From Dinghuibacter sp964544695 (GTDB lineage Bacteria > Bacteroidota > Bacteroidia > Chitinophagales > Chitinophagaceae), in NCBI GenBank assembly GCA_964544695.1, contig CAZJDB010000104.1:32405-96404 (forward strand): DNA of 64,000 nt, given 5' to 3'. Below the pieces are notes generated by a model. That model was not told the origin of the DNA and ran no database searches. It was given only the letters and a program-made list of their open reading frames with translations. Each line of letters begins with the position of its first letter. Positions within the stretch are counted from its first letter, which is position 1. Below are positions 8,082 to 16,435 of this stretch, in pieces. A program made the translations under genes and the position numbers.

Positions 8082-9289
8082 ATGGCCTGGCTTTTGGGAA
8101 TATACTGTATGTTCAAATCCGAGGCCGCGCGAGACAACTTTTCCACCGCAGATTCGATCTGGGCCCGGGTATGCGTGGCCATGAGTGAAAAGCGTATGAG
8201 CGAATCCTCCGATGCGACCGCCGGCGACACTACAGGGTTGACGAAGACCCCGTCGTCCTGCAGCCTCCGTGTCAATTGGAAGGTCTTTTGGTTGTCCCCC
8301 ACGTAAATGGGGATGATCGGGCTTTGGGTGTGTCCCGTGCTGAAACCTTCTTCCTTGATCAGGGAAAGGGCGTAATGCGTATTATCCCAGAGATGCTGGA
8401 TGCGCTCGGGTTCGGCCTGGATGATGTCCAGGGCGGCCAGCACGCTGGCCACACACGAGGGCGGCATGCTCCCGCTGAAGATCAGGGAACGCGCCCGGTG
8501 CTTGAGGAAGTCTATGGCGACGAAGTCACCCGCGATAAAGCCTCCCAGGGAGGCCAGGGATTTGCTGAAGGTCCCCATGATCAGGTCGACCTGGTCCGTG
8601 AGCCCGAAATGGGAAGCCGTGCCGGCTCCGCCGACGCCGATAACGCCCAGGCCATGGGCGTCGTCCACCATGATGTTGGCCCCGTATTTTTCGGCAAGCT
8701 CGGCGACCCTGGGAAGGTTGATGATATCCCCCTCCATGCTGAAGATGCCGTCCACCGAAATCAGCTTGATCACGTCGTCGGGCAGGGTCTTCAGGCGCCT
8801 TTCCAGGTCATCCATGTCATTGTGGGCGAACTTGATGGTGCGCGAAAAGGACAGCCGGCTGCCATCTATGATGGAAGCGTGGTCCGATTCGTCGAGGATC
8901 AAATAATCCTGACGTCCGGTGAAACCGGAAAGCACCCCCAGGTTGGTCTGAAAGCCCGTGCTGAAGAGCAGGGCGGCTTCCTTACCCACGAATGCGGCCA
9001 GGCGTTCCTCCAATTGTACGTGAATGTCCAGGGTCCCGTTCAAAAAGCGGGATCCGGCACAGCCCGAGCCGTATTTGTGAATGGCCTTCGTGGCGGCCTC
9101 CAGTATCTTGGGATGGTTCGTCAATCCCAGGTAGGAGTTAGACCCAAACATCAATACCTTTTTTCCGTCCAGAATGACCTCAGTATCCTGTCCCGAGCTG
9201 ATGGCCCTGAAATATGGATACAGGCCTGCGGCCCTCGTAATCTCGGCGTCTTTCCATTGCGACACCCTGTCTATTAGGTTTTTTGGCAT
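8078..9289 (-). CDS. Serine palmitoyltransferase (alpha-oxoamine synthase family)
   Basis: A 403-residue PLP enzyme. Key residues are visible: the PLP lysine Lys243 in GTFSKSLASLGG, Asp210-Ala-His212 (VDDAHGLGVIG) and His137 in DESDHAS. Serine palmitoyltransferase condenses serine with an acyl thioester to start sphingoid-base synthesis; other family members (KBL, BioF, HemA) share these motifs, but the operon settles the choice. I place the start at the ATG at 9289 because AAGGAGG sits 8 bases upstream; a TTG at 9310 lies upstream of that ribosome site. It is the first gene of the operon. Confidence 0.88.
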   Translation of the reverse strand: MPKNLIDRVSQWKDAEITRAAGLYPYFRAISSGQDTEVILDGKKVLMFGSNSYLGLTNHPKILEAATKAIHKYGSGCAGSRFLNGTLDIHVQLEERLAAFVGKEAALLFSTGFQTNLGVLSGFTGRQDYLILDESDHASIIDGSRLSFSRTIKFAHNDMDDLERRLKTLPDDVIKLISVDGIFSMEGDIINLPRVAELAEKYGANIMVDDAHGLGVIGVGGAGTASHFGLTDQVDLIMGTFSKSLASLGGFIAGDFVAIDFLKHRARSLIFSGSMPPSCVASVLAALDIIQAEPERIQHLWDNTHYALSLIKEEGFSTGHTQSPIIPIYVGDNQKTFQLTRRLQDDGVFVNPVVSPAVASEDSLIRFSLMATHTRAQIESAVEKLSRAASDLNIQYIPKSQAI

Positions 9290-9356
9290 GTAAAGCTCCT
9301 CCTTAAGCAATTAGGACACTAAATTCTTTGCTCTCGTCAGTTCTGTTGGTGGGAAA

Positions 9357-9400
9357 GGGATGTCCGCAAATATAGGATAAAATTATATTACCGACATCCC
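9357..9400. promoter_or_regulatory. Dyad around the sphingolipid operon promoter
   Basis: GGGATGTC (9357-9364) and GACATCCC (9393-9400) form a perfect 8-base inverted repeat spaced 28 bases apart, flanking the -7 box of the minus-strand promoter in the divergent spacer between serine palmitoyltransferase and dnaG. A regulator-binding role is inferred. Confidence 0.45.
9367..9374 (-). promoter_or_regulatory. Bacteroidota-type -7 box for the sphingolipid operon
   Basis: On the minus strand TATATTTG fits TAnnTTTG exactly. It would give a leader of about 70 bases before the ATG at 9289. No convincing -33 TTG is present at the usual distance. Confidence 0.5.
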
Positions 9401-9415
9401 TGGAAACCCGGATAT

Positions 9416-11374
9416 TTGGGAGTGGTTAAACGGGAGACGATTCAGGAAATCCAGAACCGGATCGACATCATCGATGTCGTAGGGGAATTTGTGAAGCTCA
9501 AGAAGCGGGGCGCCAATTACCTGGGCCTGTGCCCCTTCCACAATGAGAAGACCCCCAGCTTCACGGTCTCCCCCTCCAAGGAGATTTACAAGTGCTTCGG
9601 GTGCGGGCGCAGCGGGAATACGATAGGATTCCTGATGGAGCACGAAAAATTCAGTTATGTGGAAGCCCTCCGCTGGCTGGCCGCCCGGTACGGTATCCGC
9701 ATCGAAGAAACCGAAACCTCCCCCGAACAGCAGCGCCTCCAGCAGGTCGCCGATAGCCTGTTCATCCTCAACCAGTTTGCGGCCAAGTATTTCAGCTCGG
9801 CGCTTCTCGACTCGGAAGAGGGGCAGGCCGTTGGCCTCTCCTACCTCGAGGAAAGGGGGTTCCGGGAAGACATCATCCGAAAGTTCCAACTGGGGTACTG
9901 CCCCGAGGGTCGGGACGCATTTGCGCGCGCGAGCCTGGCTGCCCAGTTCAATATCGACCTGCTGCAGCGCAGTGGATTGGTTGTCCTAAGGGGAGACCAG
10001 CCTGCGGACAACTACCGGGGGCGCATCATTTTCCCTGTCCACAACCCTTCGGGAAAAATCCTCGGCTTCGGGGCCCGGCAAATCCGAACCAACGATCGTT
10101 CGCCCAAGTACATCAATACCCCCGAAAACGAGATTTATGTCAAAAGCAAGCTCCTTTACGGGCTTTATTTCGCCCGCCAGGCCATAGACCGTCAGGACGA
10201 GTGCCTCCTCGTGGAAGGATACACCGACGTCATCTCCCTGCACCAGGCCGGGGTGGAAAACGTGGTGGCGAGCGGGGGGACCTCCCTGACGCAGGACCAG
10301 TTGCGCCTCATCAAGAAATACACCGACAACCTCACCATCATTTACGACGGGGACGCGGCGGGGATCAAGGCCGCCCTGAGGGGGCTCGACATGGCCCTGG
10401 AGGAGCGCCTGCACGTGAGCCTCGTCCTCATCCCCGACAAGGAGGATCCCGACAGCTACGTGCGCAAGGTGGGGCCCGAGGCCTTCCGGGCTTTCGTGGC
10501 CGCGGAGAAGAAGGACTTCATCTTCTTCCAGATGGACGTGGCCCTTAGCGACGCGGGTGATGATTCGAGGAAAAAAGCGGAGGTCGTGAACCGCATCGCC
10601 GAGACGATTGCGCGGATCGACAAGGCGGAGGATTTTACGCGCCAGCAGGATTATATCCGGCGCAGTGCCGAAATCCTCAAGATCGACGAGACCGGCCTCC
10701 TTACCCTTGTCAACAAACACATCCGTGAGCGCGTCACCCGAACCGTCGCCCCGACCCCACAGGCGGTTCCGCCTGAAGAGGTCGACGCCTTCGATCTCCT
10801 GAGTGGGGACGAACCCAACGAACGCGCACTGATCCGCGTCCTGCTGGAGTACGGGCAAAAGCCCTTCGACGAAGGGGGAACGGTGGCCGACTTCATATTC
10901 AGCCAGTTCGAGGACCCCGATATATTCGACAACCGGGCCCTGTACCATATCCTGGAGCTGTACCGTTCTGAGCCCCAACCGGAAATCCGGAACTTCCTGT
11001 ACCACCCCGACCCGGCCGTGAGCGCCCTGGTCATCCAAATCACCGATACCACGAACGAGCTCAGCGACCGTTGGAATTCGAGGGACCCCGATCTGGATTA
11101 TGACCCCATCCGCCAGGGTTACCTCAAATACCTGGGGAACGAATACGTGGTCAAGGAGGAGCAGCAGGACAAGGAACGCTACAAGGAGGAGGTACGCTCC
11201 ACCGTGACGTATATGCAACTCAAGAAAATCAAAAAAATGATGGCGGAAAACCAAAGGGACATGGAACGCCCACACACCCCCGAGGAGCTTGCCCTGCTCA
11301 AGGAAACCCACAGTCACCTGAAAATCCTGGAAATCGAACTGACGCGCCGGTTGGGCACGGTCATCCTCAAGTAA
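9416..11374 (+). CDS. dnaG: DNA primase
   Basis: A 652-residue protein that makes RNA primers at the replication fork. Domains in order: N-terminal zinc ribbon (CPFH and CFGC, residues about 40-67), the primase core with a Toprim motif (LLVEGYTDVISL) and acidic IYDGDAAG, and a C-terminal helicase-interaction region. Length is usual for the family. The start is uncertain: TTG at 9416 gives the length stated, while GTG at 9422 gives the more typical short leader MVKRETIQEI; no ATG is available. The PAP2 gene follows 4 bases after the stop. Confidence 0.95.
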   Translation: MGVVKRETIQEIQNRIDIIDVVGEFVKLKKRGANYLGLCPFHNEKTPSFTVSPSKEIYKCFGCGRSGNTIGFLMEHEKFSYVEALRWLAARYGIRIEETETSPEQQRLQQVADSLFILNQFAAKYFSSALLDSEEGQAVGLSYLEERGFREDIIRKFQLGYCPEGRDAFARASLAAQFNIDLLQRSGLVVLRGDQPADNYRGRIIFPVHNPSGKILGFGARQIRTNDRSPKYINTPENEIYVKSKLLYGLYFARQAIDRQDECLLVEGYTDVISLHQAGVENVVASGGTSLTQDQLRLIKKYTDNLTIIYDGDAAGIKAALRGLDMALEERLHVSLVLIPDKEDPDSYVRKVGPEAFRAFVAAEKKDFIFFQMDVALSDAGDDSRKKAEVVNRIAETIARIDKAEDFTRQQDYIRRSAEILKIDETGLLTLVNKHIRERVTRTVAPTPQAVPPEEVDAFDLLSGDEPNERALIRVLLEYGQKPFDEGGTVADFIFSQFEDPDIFDNRALYHILELYRSEPQPEIRNFLYHPDPAVSALVIQITDTTNELSDRWNSRDPDLDYDPIRQGYLKYLGNEYVVKEEQQDKERYKEEVRSTVTYMQLKKIKKMMAENQRDMERPHTPEELALLKETHSHLKILEIELTRRLGTVILK

Positions 11375-11378
11375 GCCT

Positions 11379-12014
11379 ATGCGGCCCTTCCTTTTTTTAT
11401 TCGGATGTTTTGTCCTGGTGGGCGCCGGGCTACAGGTCTCCCACAGCAAATATGAACTGCTCCTGGCCGTCAACGGCCGTCATACCCCCTTTCTGGATTC
11501 CGTCATGCCATGGTGGACCGATTTCGGCCTGGGGTGGACGCACGTCGCCGTCATCCTCCTCCTGTTCGCTTTCGCGTGGTTCCGCAGGGACCGCTTTACG
11601 GCCGTCCGCTGGGGATGGCTGGGTCTACTGGGCTTTGCTTTGCCTTCCCTACTCTCCCAGCTTTTAAAACATACTTTTTTCGACAATGTACTGCGTCCCT
11701 CCAACGATATGATCGGCGGTTCACTTCACTTCGTACCCGGCGTGGAGATTTACGGATACAACAGTTTCCCCTCCGGACACACGATTACCGCTTTCAGCAT
11801 TGCACTGACGTTGATATATCTTTTCGCCCGGCGCCCCCTATGGCAGGTTTTGCTTTTCCTTTGGGCATGCTCCGTGGGCTATTCACGGATGTACCTCGCC
11901 GAACACTTCTTTGCCGACGTATACGGGGGCGCGATCATCGGGGTGGTGGCAACCGCGCTGGCACTTTGGATCGGGGAAAAGACGCTGCCTTATAAACCCA
12001 GGGCGTCCCGGTAA
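11379..12014 (+). CDS. PAP2-family membrane phosphatase
   Basis: A 211-residue protein with about six membrane helices and all three PAP2 motifs: KHTFFDNVLRP, PSGH and SRMYLAEHFFADV. Such enzymes remove phosphate from membrane lipids, for example phosphatidate, undecaprenyl diphosphate or lipid A. The substrate cannot be decided. It follows dnaG by 4 bases and its end overlaps the convergent CYTH-like gene by 25 bases. Confidence 0.88.
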   Translation: MRPFLFLFGCFVLVGAGLQVSHSKYELLLAVNGRHTPFLDSVMPWWTDFGLGWTHVAVILLLFAFAWFRRDRFTAVRWGWLGLLGFALPSLLSQLLKHTFFDNVLRPSNDMIGGSLHFVPGVEIYGYNSFPSGHTITAFSIALTLIYLFARRPLWQVLLFLWACSVGYSRMYLAEHFFADVYGGAIIGVVATALALWIGEKTLPYKPRASR

Positions 12015-12424
12015 AATTGACATTGCCGGGCTAGTTCCGCTTCGGTTATCTGATCTTCCGGATCGAGGGCTTCTATTTCCACGAAATAGCCCTCCCCTTC
12101 TATTTCATCAAGTTGGAACCTGACGTTATCGATGAAATAGATTTCCCGCTTCCTTTCTACGACCAGGACGGTGCCGACGGCTTTGTCGAGGATGTTACCC
12201 AGGTCTGCCGCCCCCGTTTCCAGGGGCAGGTAGCCTTCGGTATGGATCAGGGCGTTTTCGATGCTTCCCTGGCGGAGCTTGAGCTTTCCGTGGGGGACGT
12301 TGAAATAGGTATCTCTCTGATGGTCGGTTCCCACGAATCTTGCGTGGTGCGTGCATAAAAAAGCCCGTATCGAATTGGCATCTTCGCAACGGGCCTTTAT
12401 GGATGTTATGGTGATGCTTTGCAT
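11990..12424 (-). CDS. CYTH-domain (class IV adenylate cyclase-like) protein
   Basis: A 144-residue CYTH-like protein. Family segments are clear: HQRDTYFNVPHGKLKLRQG, VVERKREIYFIDNVRFQLD and EGYFVEIEAL. CYTH proteins bind triphosphate groups in a beta-tunnel. The N-terminal ExExK signature is degraded: the corresponding strand reads TSIKARC, keeping only the lysine and the following KAR. The protein is also somewhat short, so catalysis is doubtful. It lies two bases downstream of the YdeI-like gene and may be co-transcribed with it. Confidence 0.75.
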   Translation of the reverse strand: MQSITITSIKARCEDANSIRAFLCTHHARFVGTDHQRDTYFNVPHGKLKLRQGSIENALIHTEGYLPLETGAADLGNILDKAVGTVLVVERKREIYFIDNVRFQLDEIEGEGYFVEIEALDPEDQITEAELARQCQFYRDALGL

Positions 12425-12426
12425 AG

Positions 12427-13074
12427 TTACTTTTCCGTCGGCGTCTTTTTGCCGGCCCGGAGCTTCTCTACGGTCGCGTCGAGACGGCGCTTCCGCGTGT
12501 CTTCACGCTTGGCTCCCGTGATCCAGAGGACGTATTCCTTCCGGTTCGCCGCGGGGAGGCTGCCGAAGAAATCCTTGGCTTTGGGATGGAGGGTGAACAG
12601 CGTTTCCATGTCCTCAGGGAGGGTCTGGGTTCGTTTCTTTACGCCCACGACTTCTTCGGCGACGTGTATCCTGTTTAAGATGGGCTCGGGCTCCCGGCGC
12701 TGGAAACGGATGGCCGTCCAGACGTGGTCCAGGGGGACCGTGCGGACGCACTCGAATCCCTGCTCGCAAATGCACTCCCAGGTACAATCCCGGTTGAGAT
12801 CGCTGGCGATCTTGGAGGCCGCCTTGGGGTAGGCAATCCAGAGCTTGCCTTCCTCGTGCAAGGCCGGAAACACTTCTCCCAGGATCGATTGGAGCTGGCG
12901 CTGGTTGATGGCGAAGATGAGTGCAAAGTCGATCTTCTTGACCCTCAGCAGAGGCGTCACGTTCTTGGCAAAAGCCAGTTTGACAAATTGTTTCTCGATG
13001 GAGGAGGGAATACCTTGAATCAATAGATTCTTTTCGTCTTTGAGTTGCAGTTTTTCAAACAACGTTTGCGACAT
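12427..13074 (-). CDS. YdeI/OmpD-associated family protein
   Basis: A 215-residue soluble protein. The C-terminal third, FFGSLPAANRKEYVLWITGAKREDTRKRRL, split here as NRKEYVLWI plus AKREDTRKRR, matches the C-terminal helix of the YdeI (bacteriocin-protection-like) family. The N-terminal part resembles the DUF3052 type of small domain but I am not certain. I start at the ATG at 13074 (MSQTLFEKLQ) rather than the ATG at 13116, because the extra 14 residues look non-conserved. The biochemical function is unknown. Confidence 0.75.
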   Translation of the reverse strand: MSQTLFEKLQLKDEKNLLIQGIPSSIEKQFVKLAFAKNVTPLLRVKKIDFALIFAINQRQLQSILGEVFPALHEEGKLWIAYPKAASKIASDLNRDCTWECICEQGFECVRTVPLDHVWTAIRFQRREPEPILNRIHVAEEVVGVKKRTQTLPEDMETLFTLHPKAKDFFGSLPAANRKEYVLWITGAKREDTRKRRLDATVEKLRAGKKTPTEK

Positions 13075-13142
13075 GCGTAACACTTTTTGTATAAAAATGT
13101 CAGAAAAGGAATGCAAAGGTATGAAAAATCGCGTACGGACGG

Positions 13143-13817
13143 TTACTCTTCTTCGGCGTTTTCGCCGCGTTTGCGGCTTTTTCGCCGGTCACGGTACTTA
13201 AGGATGCCGGCTTTGCTCTCATTGCCCCTCAGCAGGCGGCCGATGTTCTTTTGGTGGGTTAATAGTACGAGGAGCGCCACAGACACGGCAAAGATACGGT
13301 ACAATTGCTGAGGCTCATCGAATATGTACAGAATAAATACCGCAAATGCGACACCTGCCAGTATTGAGCTCAGGGAAACGAAGCGTGTCATGTATAGTAC
13401 CGCCAGGAATACGCCCACACAAGCCAGGGCCACATAGGGATGGATGGCCAATACCATGCCGAAAAGGGTAGCAACGCCCTTTCCGCCTTTAAAATCCGCC
13501 CATAGGGGAAAGATGTGACCGATGACGGCGGATAAGCCCAGACCGATCTGGAGGTTGATCAATGCCGTTTCGTGTATAGGGTCCGTGTAGTACGGAAGAA
13601 GAAGGTACAATTTCACCGCAGCGATACCTTTCAGCATGTCCATCAGCATGACGATCGTTCCAAACTTGGGGCCAAGGACCCTGAAGGTGTTGGTAGCGCC
13701 CATGTTGCCACTTCCATAGTCCCGGATGTCTATCCCAAAAAACACCTTACTGATGATCACAGCCGAAGGAATAGAGCCGATACCATACGCGAGAAGTATT
13801 ACCAGGAATTCATTCAT
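13143..13817 (-). CDS. plsY: Glycerol-3-phosphate acyltransferase PlsY
   Basis: A 224-residue inner-membrane enzyme that uses acyl-phosphate to acylate glycerol 3-phosphate, the first committed phospholipid step. Conserved motifs are present: an early GSIPSA, GSGNMGATN near residue 36, and GHIFPLWADFKGGKGVAT. Five or so membrane helices. The C-terminus adds a charged tail rich in Arg, Lys and Glu (about 20 residues), a little longer than usual. The YdeI-like gene begins about 70 bases downstream. Confidence 0.95.
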   Translation of the reverse strand: MNEFLVILLAYGIGSIPSAVIISKVFFGIDIRDYGSGNMGATNTFRVLGPKFGTIVMLMDMLKGIAAVKLYLLLPYYTDPIHETALINLQIGLGLSAVIGHIFPLWADFKGGKGVATLFGMVLAIHPYVALACVGVFLAVLYMTRFVSLSSILAGVAFAVFILYIFDEPQQLYRIFAVSVALLVLLTHQKNIGRLLRGNESKAGILKYRDRRKSRKRGENAEEE

Positions 13818-13957
13818 CGTCTATTGGATACTGCTGAACTAGCTAAGTTAAGCCATTTTACCAAAACAGCCAAAAACGGGCATCCCCCTGTATCAAAACC
13901 GGACGCTCATCACCGTCCTCACCCTCATAACCCCCTGAGCGTCAAAAATCCTGCAGT

Positions 13958-13974
13958 TTGGCACTTCCCTGGCT
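13958..13974 (+). promoter_or_regulatory. Sigma-54-like -24/-12 promoter before the FtsX-type permease
   Basis: TTGGCAC (13958-13964), five bases, then TGGCT (13970-13974). Against TTGGCACG-N4-TTGCW the GG and GC dinucleotides have the correct 12-base offset and only one base of the -12 block differs. Transcription would start near 13985, leaving an 18-base leader to the ATG at 14003. Confidence 0.5.
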
Positions 13975-14002
13975 GTGTTATCTCTTTATCAATCATTTGT
14001 TT

Positions 14003-16387
14003 ATGCTGTCGAACGCCCCATTTTGGCATTTCTTCCGTACCACCTGGCGCAACCTCGCAAAAGACCGCCGCTTCACCCTCCTGAATTTACTGGGCCTGTC
14101 TACCGGTATTGCCTGCACGCTGTTGATTTACTTATGGGTGACCGACGAGTTGCAAATGGATAAATTTCATGTAAATCATACCCGCCTGTACCAGGTGATG
14201 GAAAATCGGATACAAGGCCCCAATATCTGGACCGCCCACTCCGCCCCCGCACCCGAGGCCGACGCCCTGGCAAAAGAAATGCCCGAGGTTGAATATGCGG
14301 TCCCGGTAATCAGCACTGATAAAACCACCCTCTCCTCTGCCCCGGATAAAAATATCAAATCCGACGGTCTGTACGCAGGCGCGGACTTCTTTCACGTCTT
14401 TTCCTACAACCTGATCCAGGGCAGCCCCGACCATGTACTTTCCGGCAAGAACGGCATCGTAATATCCGATCTGATGGCCCATAGGTTATTCGGAACCACC
14501 GAAAACCTCATCGGCAAGATCGTCGTGCTGCAACACGATCAACCCTATACCATCTCGGGAATTTTTACAGCGCCGGGCGTCCATTCCTCCCAACAATTCG
14601 ATTTTGTCCTCCCGATCCTGAATAACAATGATGCGAAGGACAATCGCTCCAACTGGGACAACACCTTCTGTTCCACCTATCTTATCCTGAAACCCGGTAC
14701 CAACGTAGCTCAATTCAATGCCAAAATAGCCGGACTGATCGTGCGCAAATCCAACAATCAAATCAAATACCGCACCCCCTTTATCCAACGCTATTCGGAC
14801 ATCTATCTGTACGGACGTTATGAGGCCGGCGTCCTGGCCGGCGGCAGAATAGACTATGTGCGGTTATTTTCGCTCATCGCGCTTTTTATCCTCGTCATCG
14901 CCTGTATCAACTTTATGAACCTTTCCACCGCAAAGGCTGCCGGCAGGGCCAAAGAAGTCGGTATAAAGAAAGTTGTCGGCGCAGGCCGCGGCACCCTCAT
15001 CATTCAATTTCTCGGCGAATCCATCGGGGTGGCCTTCGCCTCCCTCCTTCTGGCTATTGTGTGGGTAAGCCTTTTCCTCCCTGCCTTCAACAATATTACC
15101 GGCAAACAACTATCATTGGTTCACCTGAATACCGGGTTTATCCTTTCGGCGTTGGGCATCACGTTGTTCACCGGGTTGATGGCCGGCAGTTATCCCGCCC
15201 TTTATCTTTCCCGCTTCAAACCCATCCAGGTGCTGAAAGGTAAGCTCAGGACAGCCGCTGGTGAAGTCTTCGTTCGGAAGGGTCTGGTTGTCTTTCAATT
15301 CACACTTTCCATAATGCTTATCGTCGCCGTGGGGGTTGTCTATCGCCAGATCAACTATATCCAGACCAAGCCCCTTGGCTATGACCGGGACCACGTCCTC
15401 AGCATTGACAAGGAAGGCCGGCTCAACGACGTGCAGCAGCAAAATACTTTCCTGGCCGAAGCAAGACGCATTCCCGGTGTCGTCAGTGCTTCCGGGATCA
15501 GCCATACGCTGACGGGACATAACGGAGGTACTTATAACGTTGTCTGGCCGGGCAAGAACCCGAATGACCGCACCGAATTCGAAGTCGTTGGCGGCGATTT
15601 CGACATGATCAGCACGCTGGGCATGACCATAAAGGACGGGCGCGACTTCTCCGGCGCCTACCCCTCGGACAGCGCAGGCATCATCTTCAATGAGGCCGCC
15701 ATCCGCTTCATGGGTCTCAAACACCCCATAGGTCAGGAGGTCACCATGTGGGGTCAGCAGCTCAAAATCGTTGGGGTGGTAGGCGACTTTCATTTTGAGT
15801 CCCTGCACGAAAAAGTAAAACCGCTCTTGATCGTGCTCAGACCGCAGTGGACAAGCCGTTTCGTGATCAAATTGGCGGCGGAAAAGGAAAAGCCGGCGAT
15901 TGCAGCATTGGACCAGTTATACCGGCAATTCAATCCCGACTGGTCATTCAGCTATACATTTATGGATGAGAGTTACCAAACCCTGTACGTATCGGAAAAT
16001 CGCGTGTCCGTCTTATCTCGCTGCTTCGCCGGGCTGGCCATACTCATCTCCTGCCTCGGCCTGTTCGGGCTGGCTGCCTTCACTGCCCAACGCCGCAACA
16101 AAGAGATCGGCATCAGAAAGGTATTGGGTGCCTCCGTAAGCGGCGTCGTCATATTGCTCTCCGGCGACTTCCTGAGGCTGGTACTCCTGGCCATGCTGAT
16201 CTCCTTTCCCCTGGCATGGTGGGCGGCCAGCCAGTGGCTCAAGAGCTTCGCTTATCGCATCGATATCGGCATCGGCATCTTCGCCGCTACCGGCGCATTC
16301 ATCATTATACTCACCTTCTTAACCATTAGTTTTCAATCGATCCGGGCCGCCCTCGCCAATCCGGTGAAAAGTTTACGAACAGAATGA
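14003..16387 (+). CDS. FtsX/MacB-type ABC transporter permease
   Basis: A 794-residue membrane protein with the duplicated Bacteroidota layout: N-terminal helix, MacB_PCD periplasmic domain, three-helix FtsX domain (about 265-420, with INFMNLSTAKAAGRAKEVGIKKVVGA), a second periplasmic domain and a second FtsX domain (with NKEIGIRKVLGA). Such proteins export or mechanically transmit rather than import; the substrate is unknown and no ATPase gene is adjacent. The start at 14003 (MLSNAPFWHFFRTTWRNL) aligns with sister proteins in this window; an ATG at 13958 would lie in the promoter-like site. Confidence 0.87.
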   Translation: MLSNAPFWHFFRTTWRNLAKDRRFTLLNLLGLSTGIACTLLIYLWVTDELQMDKFHVNHTRLYQVMENRIQGPNIWTAHSAPAPEADALAKEMPEVEYAVPVISTDKTTLSSAPDKNIKSDGLYAGADFFHVFSYNLIQGSPDHVLSGKNGIVISDLMAHRLFGTTENLIGKIVVLQHDQPYTISGIFTAPGVHSSQQFDFVLPILNNNDAKDNRSNWDNTFCSTYLILKPGTNVAQFNAKIAGLIVRKSNNQIKYRTPFIQRYSDIYLYGRYEAGVLAGGRIDYVRLFSLIALFILVIACINFMNLSTAKAAGRAKEVGIKKVVGAGRGTLIIQFLGESIGVAFASLLLAIVWVSLFLPAFNNITGKQLSLVHLNTGFILSALGITLFTGLMAGSYPALYLSRFKPIQVLKGKLRTAAGEVFVRKGLVVFQFTLSIMLIVAVGVVYRQINYIQTKPLGYDRDHVLSIDKEGRLNDVQQQNTFLAEARRIPGVVSASGISHTLTGHNGGTYNVVWPGKNPNDRTEFEVVGGDFDMISTLGMTIKDGRDFSGAYPSDSAGIIFNEAAIRFMGLKHPIGQEVTMWGQQLKIVGVVGDFHFESLHEKVKPLLIVLRPQWTSRFVIKLAAEKEKPAIAALDQLYRQFNPDWSFSYTFMDESYQTLYVSENRVSVLSRCFAGLAILISCLGLFGLAAFTAQRRNKEIGIRKVLGASVSGVVILLSGDFLRLVLLAMLISFPLAWWAASQWLKSFAYRIDIGIGIFAATGAFIIILTFLTISFQSIRAALANPVKSLRTE

Positions 16388-16435
16388 TTTTAACCTGAGA
16401 CACCACCAACTGTTACGGTGGACGGGCGTTGAGCG

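Noticed and set aside
9411..9418. GATATTTG considered as the dnaG -7 box
   Set aside because: First base differs from TAnnTTTG and the box would overlap the start codon.
9986..11473. A 495-residue minus-strand open frame opposite dnaG
   Set aside because: It is the antisense of the DnaG catalytic domains, has no family motif and arises from the codon bias of a GC-rich genome.
16403..16421. CCACC/GGTGG hairpin between the FtsX-type permease and prmA
   Set aside because: Five-base stem and no T-run in either direction.
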